From Marsupella aquatica (lineage: Eukaryota > Marchantiophyta), in assembly GCA_973895155.1 (NCBI GenBank), contig OZ316897.1, forward strand, positions 2,170,001-2,234,000: a stretch of 64,000 nt of DNA. Direction: 5' to 3'. The position numbers and the translations under genes are program-made. The notes under the pieces are model-generated. The model did no database searches. It was not told where the DNA came from and saw nothing but the letters and a program-made list of their open reading frames with translations. Positions 25,741 through 38,492 of this stretch are shown here, one piece after another (the stretch's first letter is position 1; the number at the start of each line of letters is the position of its first letter).

Positions 25741-26489
25741 TTCACGGGATTTTTGACCTGACCAGAAAGTTCGTTGTTTTGGAGGACGGCAGCAGCCAAT
25801 TCTGGAACGTAATAACCTTCAAGAAAATCCACAGAGGATAAGCTGCCTAGCTATCAGACATGTTTCTTTAGCTACTTCAGCACGTCTTAGACGACTAGCC
25901 GATCCACTACTCCAAGCGGCAGAGATACCTCAGGTACTTAAAAGGAATAATTTCAATGTTTGCAGGGAAACCGGGCTGGAAGTGAGTAAATAGAAGAATT
26001 CACATGCACAAGACACTAGACTCTATTCAGGAATTCCCACAGGTTCGTCAACTCTAACTTTACATGCGTAACTATTGCCCGTGAAGTAAAATTCATTGAA
26101 CTTGAATTCAGGATACTCTCCTGGCCACCCGAGGAGGAACGCGGGGGCATGCTCGCAGACTTTTAGAAAGGATCATGGAGTTGGTTTCCGTTCTGGCTTG
26201 TTCCAGCTGGAGATGTTAAGAACGTCACCAGGCCTCTCGTCATCTGTTAGTAGTCCGAGGTGTTCTTGGAGTACGAGAACCCAAGTCCAGCGTGAGACTC
26301 CGAGAAAATTACTTTGGCAGCTCGACACGATTTCAACAAAAAGAACTCAGGGTAGATTAATACTCGGTAGATTACAATCAAACATCTTTCCTTGAGCTGG
26401 CTCAGCTGTTCCTCTGAATGAATTAAAGTATCGAAAATGGGCACCTCGGGAAAGGCATTGAGGAAAGGCATCCAGGCTCGTCCATCCAT
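25741..26489 (-). pseudogene. SCPL copy 2, truncated inverted remnant
   Basis: On the minus strand, from 26489, a start like that of the intact genes (MDGRAW) runs straight into unrelated sequence. Part of exon 3 follows (VIFSESHAGLGFSYSKNTSD, 26247-26310). An exon 4 remnant lies near 26100-26175 (AFLLGW, GEYPEF; GES has become GNS, so the nucleophile motif is lost). An exon 5 remnant lies near 25752-25822 (YYVPELAAAVLQNN). The rest of exon 1, exon 2 and exons 6-10 are absent. The upstream region to about 26830 still resembles the promoter of the 10.3 kb gene (gagaaatggatgcagc, tggcaatcctt, repeated gttcaccaga). This is a decayed paralogue in opposite orientation. Confidence 0.8.
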
Positions 26490-26869
26490 CTGAGATCCTT
26501 TCAGTTCTTAGACAAGTTTCTAATAACTTACTGGTGAACTCTCTGGTGAACTCTCTGGTGAACTTCGGAAATTATGGTTAGAGCAGCACATGTGATTGAA
26601 TGAATAATTTTAGTTTCTCCGGCGTCCATTGGGTCACGTGACAAGGATTGCCAGACGTCGAACAAGAAGAGGAGGACAGATCAAGCAGCGAGCCGGGGCT
26701 CAATTTGCTGCATCCATTTCTCGGGATATTGTACAATTATCCTCCTCCTGGAACGCTGAGAGGCTGTGACCGCAACCACTATGTTCTGAGCTCTTTGCTC
26801 GAGCTAAAAAAGTTCAATCTGTTGAATCCTTCACACCCGACTTCACATTGTTGAGTTCGATATGACAAA

Positions 26870-29460
26870 CTGAAGAGAGCTCAGATAGACAAAAAATAAG
26901 GATCAGTTACAGTTACAAGTTCATAATGATAAGATCAGTTACAATTACAAGTTGATAATGGTTGAGTTTTCTCGCCTGTAGCTTTTTCGATGTCCTCGAC
27001 GCGTGATCGAGACCAGACCAAAAATGCACGCGAGACAGGAAGTTGTTGATATATTTTATGTGTGGTTAGAGCCTGAGACAAATGTTTGTGTGTTGCACAA
27101 AATGCAGATGCGACAAGGAGGTTATTGATATACCTTATGTCTTGTTACTGCGATACGATCATCACATCCATATTGTCAGGGTTGTCAAGAATGAGTGAAT
27201 AAGTTCAGGCTAAAAGGGTTTCGGCTGATCCAATGGTCATAAAAAACTCAGGACGAATTCCCGCTCAAATCTATAGCGTGAACAGATGCTAGAGTTGGGA
27301 TCTAGACTTCTAGAGTGAATCCTCATCTTTCCATCCAGGCCCAGGAAGTACAGGTGATTTCATGGACCCTTGCTATAATTTAGACACGAATGCATAAGTC
27401 AGCCCTTCTGTTGAAGCCCAGAAAATGATGCCATTTTTGCTGACCCTTGGTAGCATTAATCCAAGCCCATTCGGGATTTTATGAAACCCTGGTACAATCA
27501 AAGGCATCAATGCTTAAGTTAGTCCTCATAAGTTCAAGTCCAGAAGTGGATGACCGTGTTTTTCATGGAGCCTTTGGGAGAGTTTAGCATTAAGCAAAAA
27601 TGTACAACGCCTTGTGGATTTCATGAACCTTAGTTCGTAGAATAAAAAGCAATCAATCCTTGAGTCCTTGCTTGTTCATCTCGAGCACACAAAATTGAAA
27701 TAATTCCAGTTTGTCTCTCCTTTGTGGCAGGACCCATGGGCAGGAACTTGGCTGTGTGGACTGCAGTTGCAGCCCCTTAGTTAAAACCTTTTCAGGGTAG
27801 ATCAGTATATCCATCGATCTGTTCATTTCAGGTGATCTAGTGACCATTAATATATGGCTTTTGTTAGTAGAATGGTGGCAGCCCTCGAGAGAAAAATGCC
27901 GGCTATCCCACATGACATTGACAAGGGCCTCAGGCATATATGCTGATGTGGAGGCAGTTTTTTTTGGACAAAGTTCAGACCACCTCAGCCAGGTGGGTTT
28001 TTTTCTTCTATGAGCTTAGTCCCTTCTATTAATTTTCAGCACTTAAGCATTCTTAATGAATTTGGTGATTTCTATATTTGTAAATTTGGGTGCTTTATGG
28101 AGAGAGGAATGCATAGTCAAAATAATTTTACTGAAAATAGTAAGCATAAAAATCTTGTAGGCAGCCTTAGTTTAATAAGTGAAAGTGTATTAACTCAGTC
28201 CCTGTTTAATTAAATAAGCCGTAAAAAAATAGAGCTAAAGCACAATTCTGTGGGGCTACTTTTGACATACAACACGGCTTGGACTGACCCATTCCCTCGG
28301 GGGGGGGGGGGGGGGTTCACCTTATGAAATTGTTGTATACCATGTGCAAACGCCCCTATTGTAGGAATGGACTTTGGGCAGTCAGAGTTAAGAAATGATT
28401 GTTTGGACCACCTCTAGAGGTGATCTAATTAATATAAGTACTAGGAAAATATTTAAGCACTCCATGTCAGCATTTACTTGGCTAGGCCCACTGCTTGCCG
28501 TGTAAGATCCCGTGTAAGATCCGTACCTACCACCGGACATACCAGACCTGAATGGGCCCTGACTCAGATTGTAAATGACTGTCCTATTTCACCCACCCTT
28601 ATAATTCAATACCTCAAATGAAATTGTGCCAATCTTGGTACTCATATTCTAAGCTAGGATGTATGGAAATTAAACCTAAATTAGTTCAAGGTCCGTTGCT
28701 AAAAGAGTCAACTCATTCTGAAGTGTAATAACAACTTACATAATAAAAGAGAAGTCAATAGGGGAAGAAAAGGAAAGTAAAATAAATTTTGGAGAAATCA
28801 TAACAAACCTAGGGGCAAAGAAAATTGAATGTAATTATGGTGATTAAAGTTGAGGTGGGTTCACGCATGAGGGAGGTCGAAGGAGTTCATCCTGTAGTCA
28901 AGCAGAAGGGAGGGAAGAAGATTAGTTGAGTCTTCTTGTGACTACAAGGTATTTGGTGAAGACTCTGGTGCCCACTCTGCTGTACTTTGGTAACTACTTA
29001 TATAGCCTTAGTGCATGAAATTCTTTGAATGATTGAACGAGTTGAAGTAATTAAGCCCCTCCACCAATCTCCAGAGACTCACCTTGCCCCCAATCTCCAT
29101 TTTACACTCACACCTATAACTTCATTGATGTCCACTCTAGACTGTAGGCATCATAATTCAGAGGCTTCACTTTAATTATACTGTAGGCATGAAGAGTTAA
29201 TTAGTAGCTTTCCATTGCTATTATATTGCTAGATAATTAATTGGCTGTACTTAACCCCAGCAAGTTATCTCGACCCTGCCCTCTTCGCCTCTTATGACAC
29301 GAGTTCATTCCATATTGGCCTCTCCTCCCTTGTTATCAGTCGATTCCAATCAGAAACAAAAAGCCAATCTTGACAGCAGTTGATTCAAATTACACTAATC
29401 CAACACCAGAAACCAAATTAAAAGGCAAAAGAAACTGAAAAATAATAAATACCTGTCAAT
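26870..29460. other. Intergenic DNA with diverged repeats
   Basis: No gene recognised. Two loose repeats of ataaggatcagttac/gataagatcagttac occur at 26895-26960. Loosely repeated units of about 130 bp, each with a catggaccctt/catgaacctt and aatgcataagt theme, occur at 27350-27650. A G homopolymer lies at 28299-28316. Confidence 0.45.
28299..28316 (+). repeat. Poly-G homopolymer (about 18 G)
   Basis: An uninterrupted run of G flanked by ccctc and ttcacc. It can form a G-quadruplex in principle and is also a typical place for sequencing or assembly error. A shorter G run lies near 51686. Confidence 0.85.
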
Positions 29461-29469
29461 CACAAGAAT

Positions 29470-30221
29470 TCGACGAGGACTTCGAGGCTGTAATAATTCG
29501 AGGTGGAATTGTCCGTCATTAAGTTAATTCATGCATGTGTGACAAGCTGCTCCACCCGTTGGATGCAAGGCACCGATACCTGCTATGCTCGCTTGCGGCT
29601 TGCAAACGAACTCATAATATCTGTAGACTGAGGCAGTCGCTACTGTTGTTCTCATCTTCAGACTCCGGCTCGTCTGTGGTGTCAATCCAAAGATTGCTTT
29701 GTAATTTTTGTACCAGCCACGAACAAGCCCCACCAGGAAACTGCTACAGCCGTGGAAACTCAGTCATTGTGACTGTAACTGCACTTCACGGCCTTTCTTG
29801 AAGACTATTATCATTCTGCATGAGCTCTTTCATATCAGTACTTTATAACTCCCCTATCCGTGTTTGCGAAAGTCAACCGATTATTCTACTTTTGCTCATT
29901 GTCTCGTGAACAAAATGGTCAGCTCTGCTGACGATGTACAATTTTAAAACTTTAGACCAATCTGTGTGCAATTGGTTCCTCCTTCTTAGGGTGAATGCTG
30001 ACAGAAAGGAATGCAGCGACGAGCCCCACTGAACGGCTGATCTTTCGTGCTGGGATCAACATGTTGCAATCATCGTCATATGATCCATTTGGGTCCTCGG
30101 GAATATTTATTTAATTAGAACTTATAATTAAGCTCTCAGTCACTATATATTCCCGGAGTTCACCAGTAATTTAACACCAGGAATTTCTCTTTAGAACGAT
30201 TGTTCATAGAACGGATCACAG
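29470..30221 (+). promoter_or_regulatory. Upstream region of SCPL copy 3
   Basis: This block is duplicated at 34770-35343, where it no longer sits next to its gene. Shared landmarks are gtgtgacaagctgctccacc, tttgtaatttttgtacc and ccactgaacggctga. A TATA-like cactatatat at 30141-30150, 72 bases before the ATG, is followed by the leader motif cggagttcaccagtaattta. The duplication shows that the cluster spread as promoter-plus-gene units. Confidence 0.7.
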
Positions 30222-33200
30222 ATGGATCGAGTAGGATGGCGCTTCAGGTGTTCGCTACTATCGGTTACGATTGCGCTCGTACTGAAACTGGCGGTGGTGA
30301 CAACGGCTGCTCCAGCTGCGAACTTAGTTCCTAGTTTACCTGGGCAACCTGGTAGTGTAACTTTCAATCAGTATGCTGGGTACATTACGGTCAACCAGAC
30401 CGCAGGCAAGAAACTTTTTTACTACTTCGTCGAGGCTGAAAATTCTTCTTCGACCACTCCACTTGTTTTGTGGCTTAATGGAGGTACCCGGCCACACTGA
30501 TACTCTGATGTGCATACATGCAAACGGTCTGAATTGGCCCTTAAGTTTCAGATGATTACTTCCGTTTCATTCTGCACTCTGACTAGAGATTGCTCAGATC
30601 TAGACTCATCACCCTCCAGAAAGCTTTAAGGTTTGACTCGACTGTATATTATTGAAATTAAGTCGATCACTCTCATCGGGTAAATTGTGATGTGTATCCA
30701 AATGGCATGCTACGAATTCCGCAGGCCCTGGATGTTCTTCACTTACGGGAGGGTTTACCGAACTAGGGCCTTTCTACCCGAATGCATCTGCGAACGGATT
30801 AGAAGCGAACAACGGCTCATGGAACAAAGGTGAGGCATTCATAAATGTCGTTGATAAATCTAATCGAATCATACGACCCCAATACTACAGACGATCACCT
30901 TCAGCTCAAGGAAACTAGGCCGTCTTCAACTCTTCGATTATACCTGAGTATTCGATAACCGCGCGGATGTGTTAATGTTGCTGTTTATTAATTCTTCGCT
31001 GGATCATTGCTCTCAGATCTAGAGAAAAAACAAGAGGACATCTTAACTTTTGTGACATCTTAACTTTTGTGGGTCGACGTCACGCAAGATGCATGTGGTC
31101 TAATTCGATTGTAATTTAACAATTCTATTCTTGTTATCCGCTTTAATTCACCTCCAGCGGCCAACGTTATCTTCTTGGAGTCTCCCGTTGGAGTTGGCTT
31201 CTCGTACGCCAATGACACGTCGACCTACTACTCAGATGACGCAAGTACAGGTAAAGTCTTCGATATCCTTGGCTGGACCAAGGCAGCAATGGAAACCTAC
31301 TTCATGATCTCTTTCAAGTTTCTGTAAACAGTTCTCTGTTCCATCATGCTGATTTTTGGACTCCACTACCTGGCCGGCTTCGCAGCTAAAGATGCCGTCG
31401 CCTTCCTCCTTGGGTGGCTAGTGGAGTACCCTGAATACAATAGCACTGACTTCTACATCACGGGCGAGAGTTACGCAGGTAAATATAATGAGTGGATGGA
31501 CAGGTGTAAATCGGTATATGTAGAATGTCTTCTATTAATTTTTCAGGGTTTATTTTCAAATTTCTATCCCGACATCCCTGCAAACAGGCAAGATGCAACA
31601 CTTTCCCTTTCCCTCAAAAATCTCGGGCACTAGTAGGACTGGGTTCACGTCATATCGATCGGCTAGTCTTGTAGCCAATACTTAGTGTTGAGTAAGCTGA
31701 CAGAGTTTTTGATAGCTTAATTTGATCGAGGCTTATGCTAGCTATCCGGATGTTTGAAGGTCATTATGTTCCACAACTGGCAGCTGCGATCTTACAAAAC
31801 AACAAAGTTGCTGGTCAGACCCAAATTCTTCTGAAGGGGGTCATGGTAAGCTTCAGAATTTATGTTATCTGACCTGATTTATTACAGCACTATCGTTGCC
31901 TCAGGCGGTTATAAGAGAAAGTTACACCACGGATAAAACTAGTAGTCGTCCCCTAAAGAATTCACCCTGGGGAACATAGTCCACAGTAAGACTGGCGGTG
32001 TACACCAAGCTACACATGTACACCAAGCTACATACAATCTGGACTCATGGCAAATGAGATTGATTGAGATCTGGATTGTATGAGATCTGGATTCAAGAAT
32101 TTACCATTTGCCATGAGTCCAGATCCCTTGAACCCGACCTTCATCTCATACAATCTGGACTCATGGCAAATGGCAAATTCTTGAAGGAGATAATTTGTTT
32201 CTAGTTAAAATCGTAGTGAATTACGAAATTGAAGAACAAGTGAATCCAGCGATTGGACTGAACAACCATCGGACTGAACAACCATCGATCTGAAGAACCA
32301 TTTGAACGAGAATTTTAGAAACTAGAGTGAATGTACATTCTTTGAATAGAGGTATGACAAATCATGCATCATTTTATATATATATATATGACTCTTTTCA
32401 TCCACATAAATATGGATAGGACCCTTTTAAGTCGTGGTCTGAACTCTTCACTTGAAGCCTAGAGCCCACCTCTATTTTGTGATTATAATTTTAAGAAGAA
32501 CAAGAAAGTTTGAATGCCTAAAAAGTATTTTGAAATCACGTACATCTAATTAAATTAGTACGCTCAGGGTCGCACTAGACAGTCAGAAGATGACGGCAGA
32601 CATTCCTGACCGAATGAATTGGCATTTACGGTACGAATACAGATCGGGAACCCACTTTTTGATGCGACGATAGACTTGGAGTATTCACGTTTGGAGTTCG
32701 GTTGGGGGCATGGGATGATGTCTGATGCCGTGCATGACACTATCCTCAAAGAATGCAATTTCAGCAGTAACTTTAGGACTGAGGCTTGTAACACAGCGGA
32801 GGCTACTGCAAGTGGACAGATATTCGGTGGCTCAATCAATCCATACGATGTGCTTGCGGACGTGTGCTTGTCACAAGGCGCTCAAGCTGCACGATTGAAA
32901 GGACATGTGAGTAATTCGAATTGAATTCCTCGTGCAATCATGTTCCTAACTTGTGGGCGACTTGGTACCAGATTCCTAATTGAGTACTAAAACTTCGAGT
33001 AATCGCGTTTGATCGGTCCAATTCCCTTTCGTGTGACGCGGTGTTTCAAAGAGATAGGCTGCAGACCAAGTCCAGGGAGGTACATGATTGTTAGCAATTT
33101 CGCCGTCTAGCTAGGTGGACCAGCAATGTCCCAAGATATTTTTGAATGTGTGAACTAATTGGCGCCGTGCTCCAAATCTGATATATGCTTAACAGTATTT

Positions 33201-34607
33201 GGGCGTAGTTGTGCCGGATCCGTGCATTGACAACGAGCTGACAGCATATTTAAACTCTCCAGCAGTTCAGACGGCTCTGCATGTGCCACCCACACTTTGG
33301 CAACAATGCTACAGGTGAACTGTCAATGTGATTTGTCCCGGGTAGTTTGATTGCTTGTTTAGTTGTTTTTCTTTCTTTTTGCCTTGAATGGGTACTTTTA
33401 TTTGTTGAACTAGGTCTGTATTCGTACCGTAAATATTGAATGTTCTTGCAGTTGTTGAAGACGGAACCAACAACTGCAAGAACGTTTCTCATTTCTGAGT
33501 GACTGAGTTTCGCGGAGCTGTCCATGTATAAACGAAGTACTAACTCTCTGTTGTCTGTTGTAGCAACTATGATTCTGGTAGCGGGAACACTCAGATAGCT
33601 CCAATACTGGCCGACCTCGCTAACTCCAACCTCAGAGTTTGGGTCTACACGTATGCGCTTTACCATCACCACCTGCACTTATAAAAATAGTTATGTGTTG
33701 AGCATTTGTAGCAGTCATCCATCAAAACCATTGTTCCTTCCGATAATTAAGTGAATGACTGATTTGTGATACTCGGGAACTTAGGGTACTAGCCATTTCT
33801 TGTCCATTTTGCAACCATGACTGTGCAAGTACTAAGTTTACTTTATGAACATATGAAATCTTCAGCGGAGATCTTGACACGGTCGTATCCCTTATCGGAA
33901 CTCGGAAGATTATTCACAATCTCGCTGACAGCTTGAACTGGACGACCACCTCTGACTACTATCCATGGTACCAAGGTTCTCAGGTGGGTAACTTTTGAGT
34001 TTACAAGCGGGTTTCTCTGTAACTTCGTTTTGAAATTTTGTGCAAATATCAATATCCTTGTTTGTAAAGGGTTGAGTGCATCATTTCCATTAAGTGACCC
34101 ATCACTTGGGATACATTGTATAAGAGTTTTTAAATGATGTTAAAGAATAGTATTAAAGACTTTCTTGGAAAATATGATTGGGGCCGTACATTTTTATTTG
34201 AAGCAATTAAAGGGTCAATAAATATATAACCTAATCCATTGTATATATATGGCTCTCCACATAATGAACCTTCCCCCAGGTCGAGGGATTTGGGAAACTA
34301 AGGGTTAATTTATTCCCAATATATAGCATGTTCATCTTACTAAATGTCTATTTTGACTTATCCAAGAGAGCCGGTGAGATCTGAGCTGCACTTTGAGATT
34401 AGACTTCACTAACAGCACTCTACTCTATCCAAATGACAGGTCGGAGGATGGTCAATTACCTATAGTTCACCATCAAATATATCTGTTGTATATTCAACTG
34501 TAAGAGGCGGATCACATATGGTTCCAGCTACTCAGCCACAGCGTTCTCTGCAGCTATTTAGTTCTTTCCTCGCTGGGGACTTAACACCGCCATTAATACC
34601 CACATAA
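30222..34607 (+). CDS. Serine carboxypeptidase-like protein (SCPL copy 3, intact)
   Basis: Ten exons join in phase to 464 aa: 30222-30483, 30725-30829, 31158-31250, 31386-31478, 31760-31845, 32643-32906, 33196-33314, 33564-33650, 33866-33983, 34440-34607. A signal peptide occupies about residues 1-31. The oxyanion segment [14 protein letters not shown], nucleophile GESYAG (Ser182), GDLD (371-374) and SHMVP (His435) are intact. All nine introns match the 10.3 kb paralogue in position and phase. Exon 7 here reads [11 protein letters not shown]. Intron 5 is about 800 bases and holds a 32-bp foldback. The product is expected to be secreted or vacuolar and glycosylated (NSSS, NDTS sites). Substrate, and peptidase versus acyltransferase role, are unknown. 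Confidence 0.92.
32093..32184. repeat. 32-bp inverted repeat (foldback) in SCPL intron 5
   Basis: Arms 32093-32124 and 32153-32184 are reverse complements with one mismatch, separated by 28 bases. A further copy of 20 bases of the arm lies at 32037-32056. The arm sequence (ggactcatggcaaatgg) is present once, in ordinary form, in the matching intron of the broken paralogue near 39770. The foldback therefore arose by local inverted duplication of intron DNA. Confidence 0.85.
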
Positions 34608-34769
34608 TGATGGCCATATTCTGATCGATTGCATTGTTCATGAACAAATAGAGTAGCTAGCTACTAGATTGCTAGAGGAAAGTGAGAAGATTAAAGGTCT
34701 TCATCTTGCTAGAGGAAAATGAGAAGATTAAAGGTCTTCTAGATAGATGAAGGAGTAGAAATTTCTTTG

Positions 34770-35343
34770 TAGTTTTACGAGTTCACGTGTGACAAGCTGC
34801 TCCACCTGTACCTGCTATGCTTGCTTGTGTCTTGCAATTTACTGATATCTACAGACGTAGTTGCTACTAGGGTACTCATCTTGAGACTCTCCAGCTCGTA
34901 TCTGATTTGTAATTTTTTGTACCGGTCACAAGACGAGCCTACAAGAATACTCACTCATCGTGATTAGAACTGCAGTTAACGATCCTTGTTTCGGGAGATT
35001 ATTCTTTATAAGCTAGTTCATATTTGGACTTTATTACTCCTCAATCGCTGTCTCGATCCTACAAGAGTCACTCAACAGATTTGACTATTTTAGCTCATAG
35101 TCTTGGGAACAAAATCTTCAGCTTTGTTGACGCCCCCTGCTGACGCATGGACAATTTTGGAACATTCGACCAATTTGAGTGCAATAGGTTGAATGCTGAC
35201 GGAAAGGAATGCAGCGAAGAGCCCCACTGAACGGCTGAGCTTTCTTGCTGCGATCGATATTTTGCAATTATCATTCCCGTCCTCGTAATATTCATTAGAA
35301 CTGAAAGCCCTCACTATATTTTTCCATGAGTTCACCAGTAGCT
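34770..35343 (+). promoter_or_regulatory. Orphaned promoter of SCPL copy 4
   Basis: A degenerate copy of the 29.5-30.2 kb upstream block. It keeps gtgtgacaagctgctccacc, ccactgaacggctga, a TATA-like cactatattt (35312-35321) and a leader remnant gagttcaccagtagctta. The gene body it should drive starts only near 38170. Some 2.5 kb of mobile DNA now lies between. Confidence 0.7.
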
Positions 35344-35395
35344 TAGCCGTCAAGGGACAATTTACTTTTGTGAAGAAACAAATATTATAAATATA

Positions 35396-36242
35396 CTAGC
35401 TCAATATCAGTGCCTTGCACAAAGATATAGTGTTGGTCAAGACGTCGTTGAGAAAAAAGATGTCGTGTCAGCCAAGACATCGTTGAAAAAAAAGATATCG
35501 TGCCGGCCAAGACGTCATTGAGAAAAAACATGTCGTGTGAGCCAAGATGTTGTTGAGAAAAATGATGCCCTGTTGGCCAAGACGTCATTGAGAAAAAAGA
35601 TGTGGTGTTGGCTAAGATGTCGTTAAGACAAAAGATGTTGTGTCGGCCCGAGATGTCATTAAGAAAATAGAGGTTGTGTCCGTGGTAGTGTTGCCAATGA
35701 TGTTCTCATGTTAAAGCTTTTATTAGAAAAAGAAGTTGTGTCGCCAAAGAAGTAGTTTTGAATACGATGTCATCAAGTCAATGGATGTCCGTAAAACAAA
35801 GAATTTGTGTCACAAAAGAAGTTGTTATATGAAAGATGTTGTCAAGTAAAAAGATGTCATTAAAAAGATGTCCTTAAAAAGAGTCTAGCAAGGGAGAGGG
35901 AAGAGGGAGGGAGTGGGGCGAGGCAGGGCCGGGGCAGGGAAGGAGGGTGGTGGGAGGTTGACCACAAGAGTGCGACAGTCAACGGTCGGCGCATGGGGCA
36001 AGGCAGCAGGGTGGTCACCCCACTCATAGTAGAGGCTGGCCGCACGACATTTTACTTGCCTCGGCTCGGTGCTGTCGCCGCGACCAGACTACACTTGACC
36101 TTAGGAGCTGGTGTGAGGGCTATTTTTGGTCGCTATTGCTTTGGTTTTTTTTGTATTGAATTTCTTTTACCCAAAATGGCCCTGCAAATTCAAATGACGA
36201 CCACAGCAAAGAAACGGCGCAATGCCTTATTATAGTTTTTGA
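35396..36242 (-). mobile_element. Non-autonomous Helitron with intact termini (family H1)
   Basis: On the minus strand the element starts A|TC at 36242 (TCAAAAACTATAATAAGG). It ends with hairpin GTGC-AAG-GCAC (35410-35420), ten bases, then CTAG|T at 35396. These are the canonical Helitron signatures: insertion between A and T, 5' TC, 3' hairpin plus CTRR, no target duplication. Much of the interior is a minisatellite of units like aagacgtcgttgagaaaaaa and gatgtcgtgtYggcc, 35420-35870. No Rep/helicase coding is present, so it depends on an autonomous partner. 847 bp. Confidence 0.8.
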
Positions 36243-36686
36243 TGTTGTCAAATGTGGTTGTCACCCTAGCCAAGAGTGGTTTGGCCCCCAACCCTTGTTA
36301 TTTCATCCAAATATATATTAAATTTTGCCAAGTATAATTATTTGTTTTTATAAAATGATTTCATTCATATGAGTACCAAGGGGAATGGGTATATACACTC
36401 TCCTTGCATTGCATGCACGTGAGGTGTACATTGGGGCAGGGTCAGTACAAATTGGGATACAAATAAGACAATGGCCGGGCAGGGAGGGATAATTAGATAA
36501 AGAGTGTATTTGCAAGTACAATGATGACATCAAAAGGAAGTACTCTACTAGCTAAAGTGATGAAGAATATAGGGAAGGATTCTGCTCCCTTCATATTTTG
36601 CCATGGCTTTATATTTATTTGTTCTCTTAGCTTTGCTTTGCATATTTTATTTCTTTCACTTGGCATGTAAAACTGCAAATTTTGAA

Positions 36687-37860
36687 TTAATCCGTGGACC
36701 CCCATGTTACTTTAGAGGCAGGTATATGTCTAGAAACTGAAGCCTGGATGGACCTCCAAACTAAAGGAAAAAAAACTCAACAATGGACAAGTCAATGTTT
36801 GACACTTGAAATAGTTGCCAAACTTACCATGGCAACCATAATTAACATCAATTGCAAAACCAGCAGCAATGTGAACTACTATTTAATGTGTGGGTAGCTT
36901 AATTGCCCACTTCAGCAAAACTGTGCTCGATGGTTTCCTCCACGGTACCGAAAGGATGCTAGATATATGCACTCAAGTTGCATTGAAAGTAATCACTTTT
37001 CAATTCCTACACGCAGAGAGGCGAAAAGAGAGAAGTCACCGGTGTCATCAAATCACTAACTTTGCATAATTGTTTAAGACAAAAACTTTCATGGAAACAA
37101 ATTTCCAATTGTGGAATTCAGAATTGACCGAAAGCTAGAGAAATTTAGAAATTCATGATCACTTTAGTATTTGATAAATCTCCCAATGTTATACTCATTT
37201 GAAAGCTAGAGAACTTTGGAAACTTATAATCTCCTCATAACTCAACTAAATCTATCAATGTTAAGTTTATTAAAAAGCTAAAGAAATTCTAAAATTCATA
37301 ATCTCTTTAGTATTGGATAAAATTTATCAATAGTAGGTTCATTCTCATGGAAGGGGTCAACATTTCAGGGGTTGTATAACAAACATTTCTATTCACATTA
37401 GAGATTACGAAATCACGGGTAAAATTTATTTTTCAATTACTTACTCAATTCCTACTGAATGATGACAATGTTGAGCTCATCAGGACCGTCTCTTCAAGAT
37501 CTTTCTAACACCATATTATATGTGAGTTTTCATTATGATTTGACTCGACAATGTAAAATTGAAAATTGCTACCGGGAAAATTTTATGTTTTGAGTAAAAT
37601 CAAAATGTAAATAAAACCGTTAATGGGAGCAGTTTTACCTCAATCTTTTTGTCTTTTGATCTGCATGTCAATTTTTTTACATTCTTTTTTACGGCATGGT
37701 GTCCCAACTTTTACAACAAACTTGCCACAAACACGAATGCAAATGTTAATTTTATCCAAAAACAAGTCTCTTCCTGTTTGTAGCATGCCATGATGATGTG
37801 GTGCGCTGTGGAGCCAGGAATTTTGCAAAGGACTCCTAATGGGGGTCTGTAATGACAACC
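36687..37860. mobile_element. Repeat element R2 copy A, possible terminal-inverted-repeat element
   Basis: The left edge ttaatccgtggacccccatg and right edge aatgggggtctgtaa are inverted relative to each other over about 11-13 bases. The interior includes degenerate repeats of about 70 bp (gaaagctagagaa, aatctatcaatgtta) at 37100-37330, and a segment (cctgtttgtagc, gatgtggtgcg) shared with the copy at 61.4-62.7 kb. No transposase was seen. Class is uncertain. Confidence 0.45.
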
Positions 37861-38492
37861 ACTCCGAAAAAGTGGTGCAACTGTGTATTATATGAGTTAA
37901 TATATTAACCGCCAAAGGACAATTCACTTTTGTGAAGAACGCTCTCAATACTTGCACACAAGCATCAACTTACCATTTCAAAGGGATATATATTAATGCT
38001 TCACTTTATAAAGCATGCCCTGAGTAGTTTGTGTGAGCCTCGATACTTACAGGTCACATATGATTCAGAAGTGTAAAAAGTGATATCCAAACACATTTTG
38101 ATGTTCTGAATTTATCCATCCCAACTTTGTAAGTAAGTGGGGGCTTCACAGCATAGCCCTTGATTTGAACTTTCATGGAGGTACCCAGATGATCCTCTCA
38201 TATATACATAGTCTGAATTTTGCCCTTAACCTTTTTGGATGATTACTTCCGTTTTATTCTGCACTTTGATTAGAGTTTGCTCAAATTAAACTCATGTATA
38301 TATATATATATCACCTTGAAGAAATCTTTAAGGTTTGAATAGGCTGAATATAATTGATAGACACTATCATCGGGTAAATTGAGATGGGCATGCAAAATGA
38401 CATGCTCTGAATTCCACAGGCCTAGGATGTTCTTCGCTTACTGGAGGGTTAAATACCGAACTAGGGCCTTTCTGTTGGAACTTTCAACAGCA

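Larger units (their letters stand above)
35344..37939. repeat. 34-bp direct repeats flanking a 2.5-kb block
   Basis: 35344-35377 and 37906-37939 match at 30 of 34 bases (core ggacaattYacttttgtgaa). Between them lie the Helitron at 35396-36242 and the repeat element at 36687-37860. The second copy runs on into SCPL-unit sequence. Confidence 0.75.
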
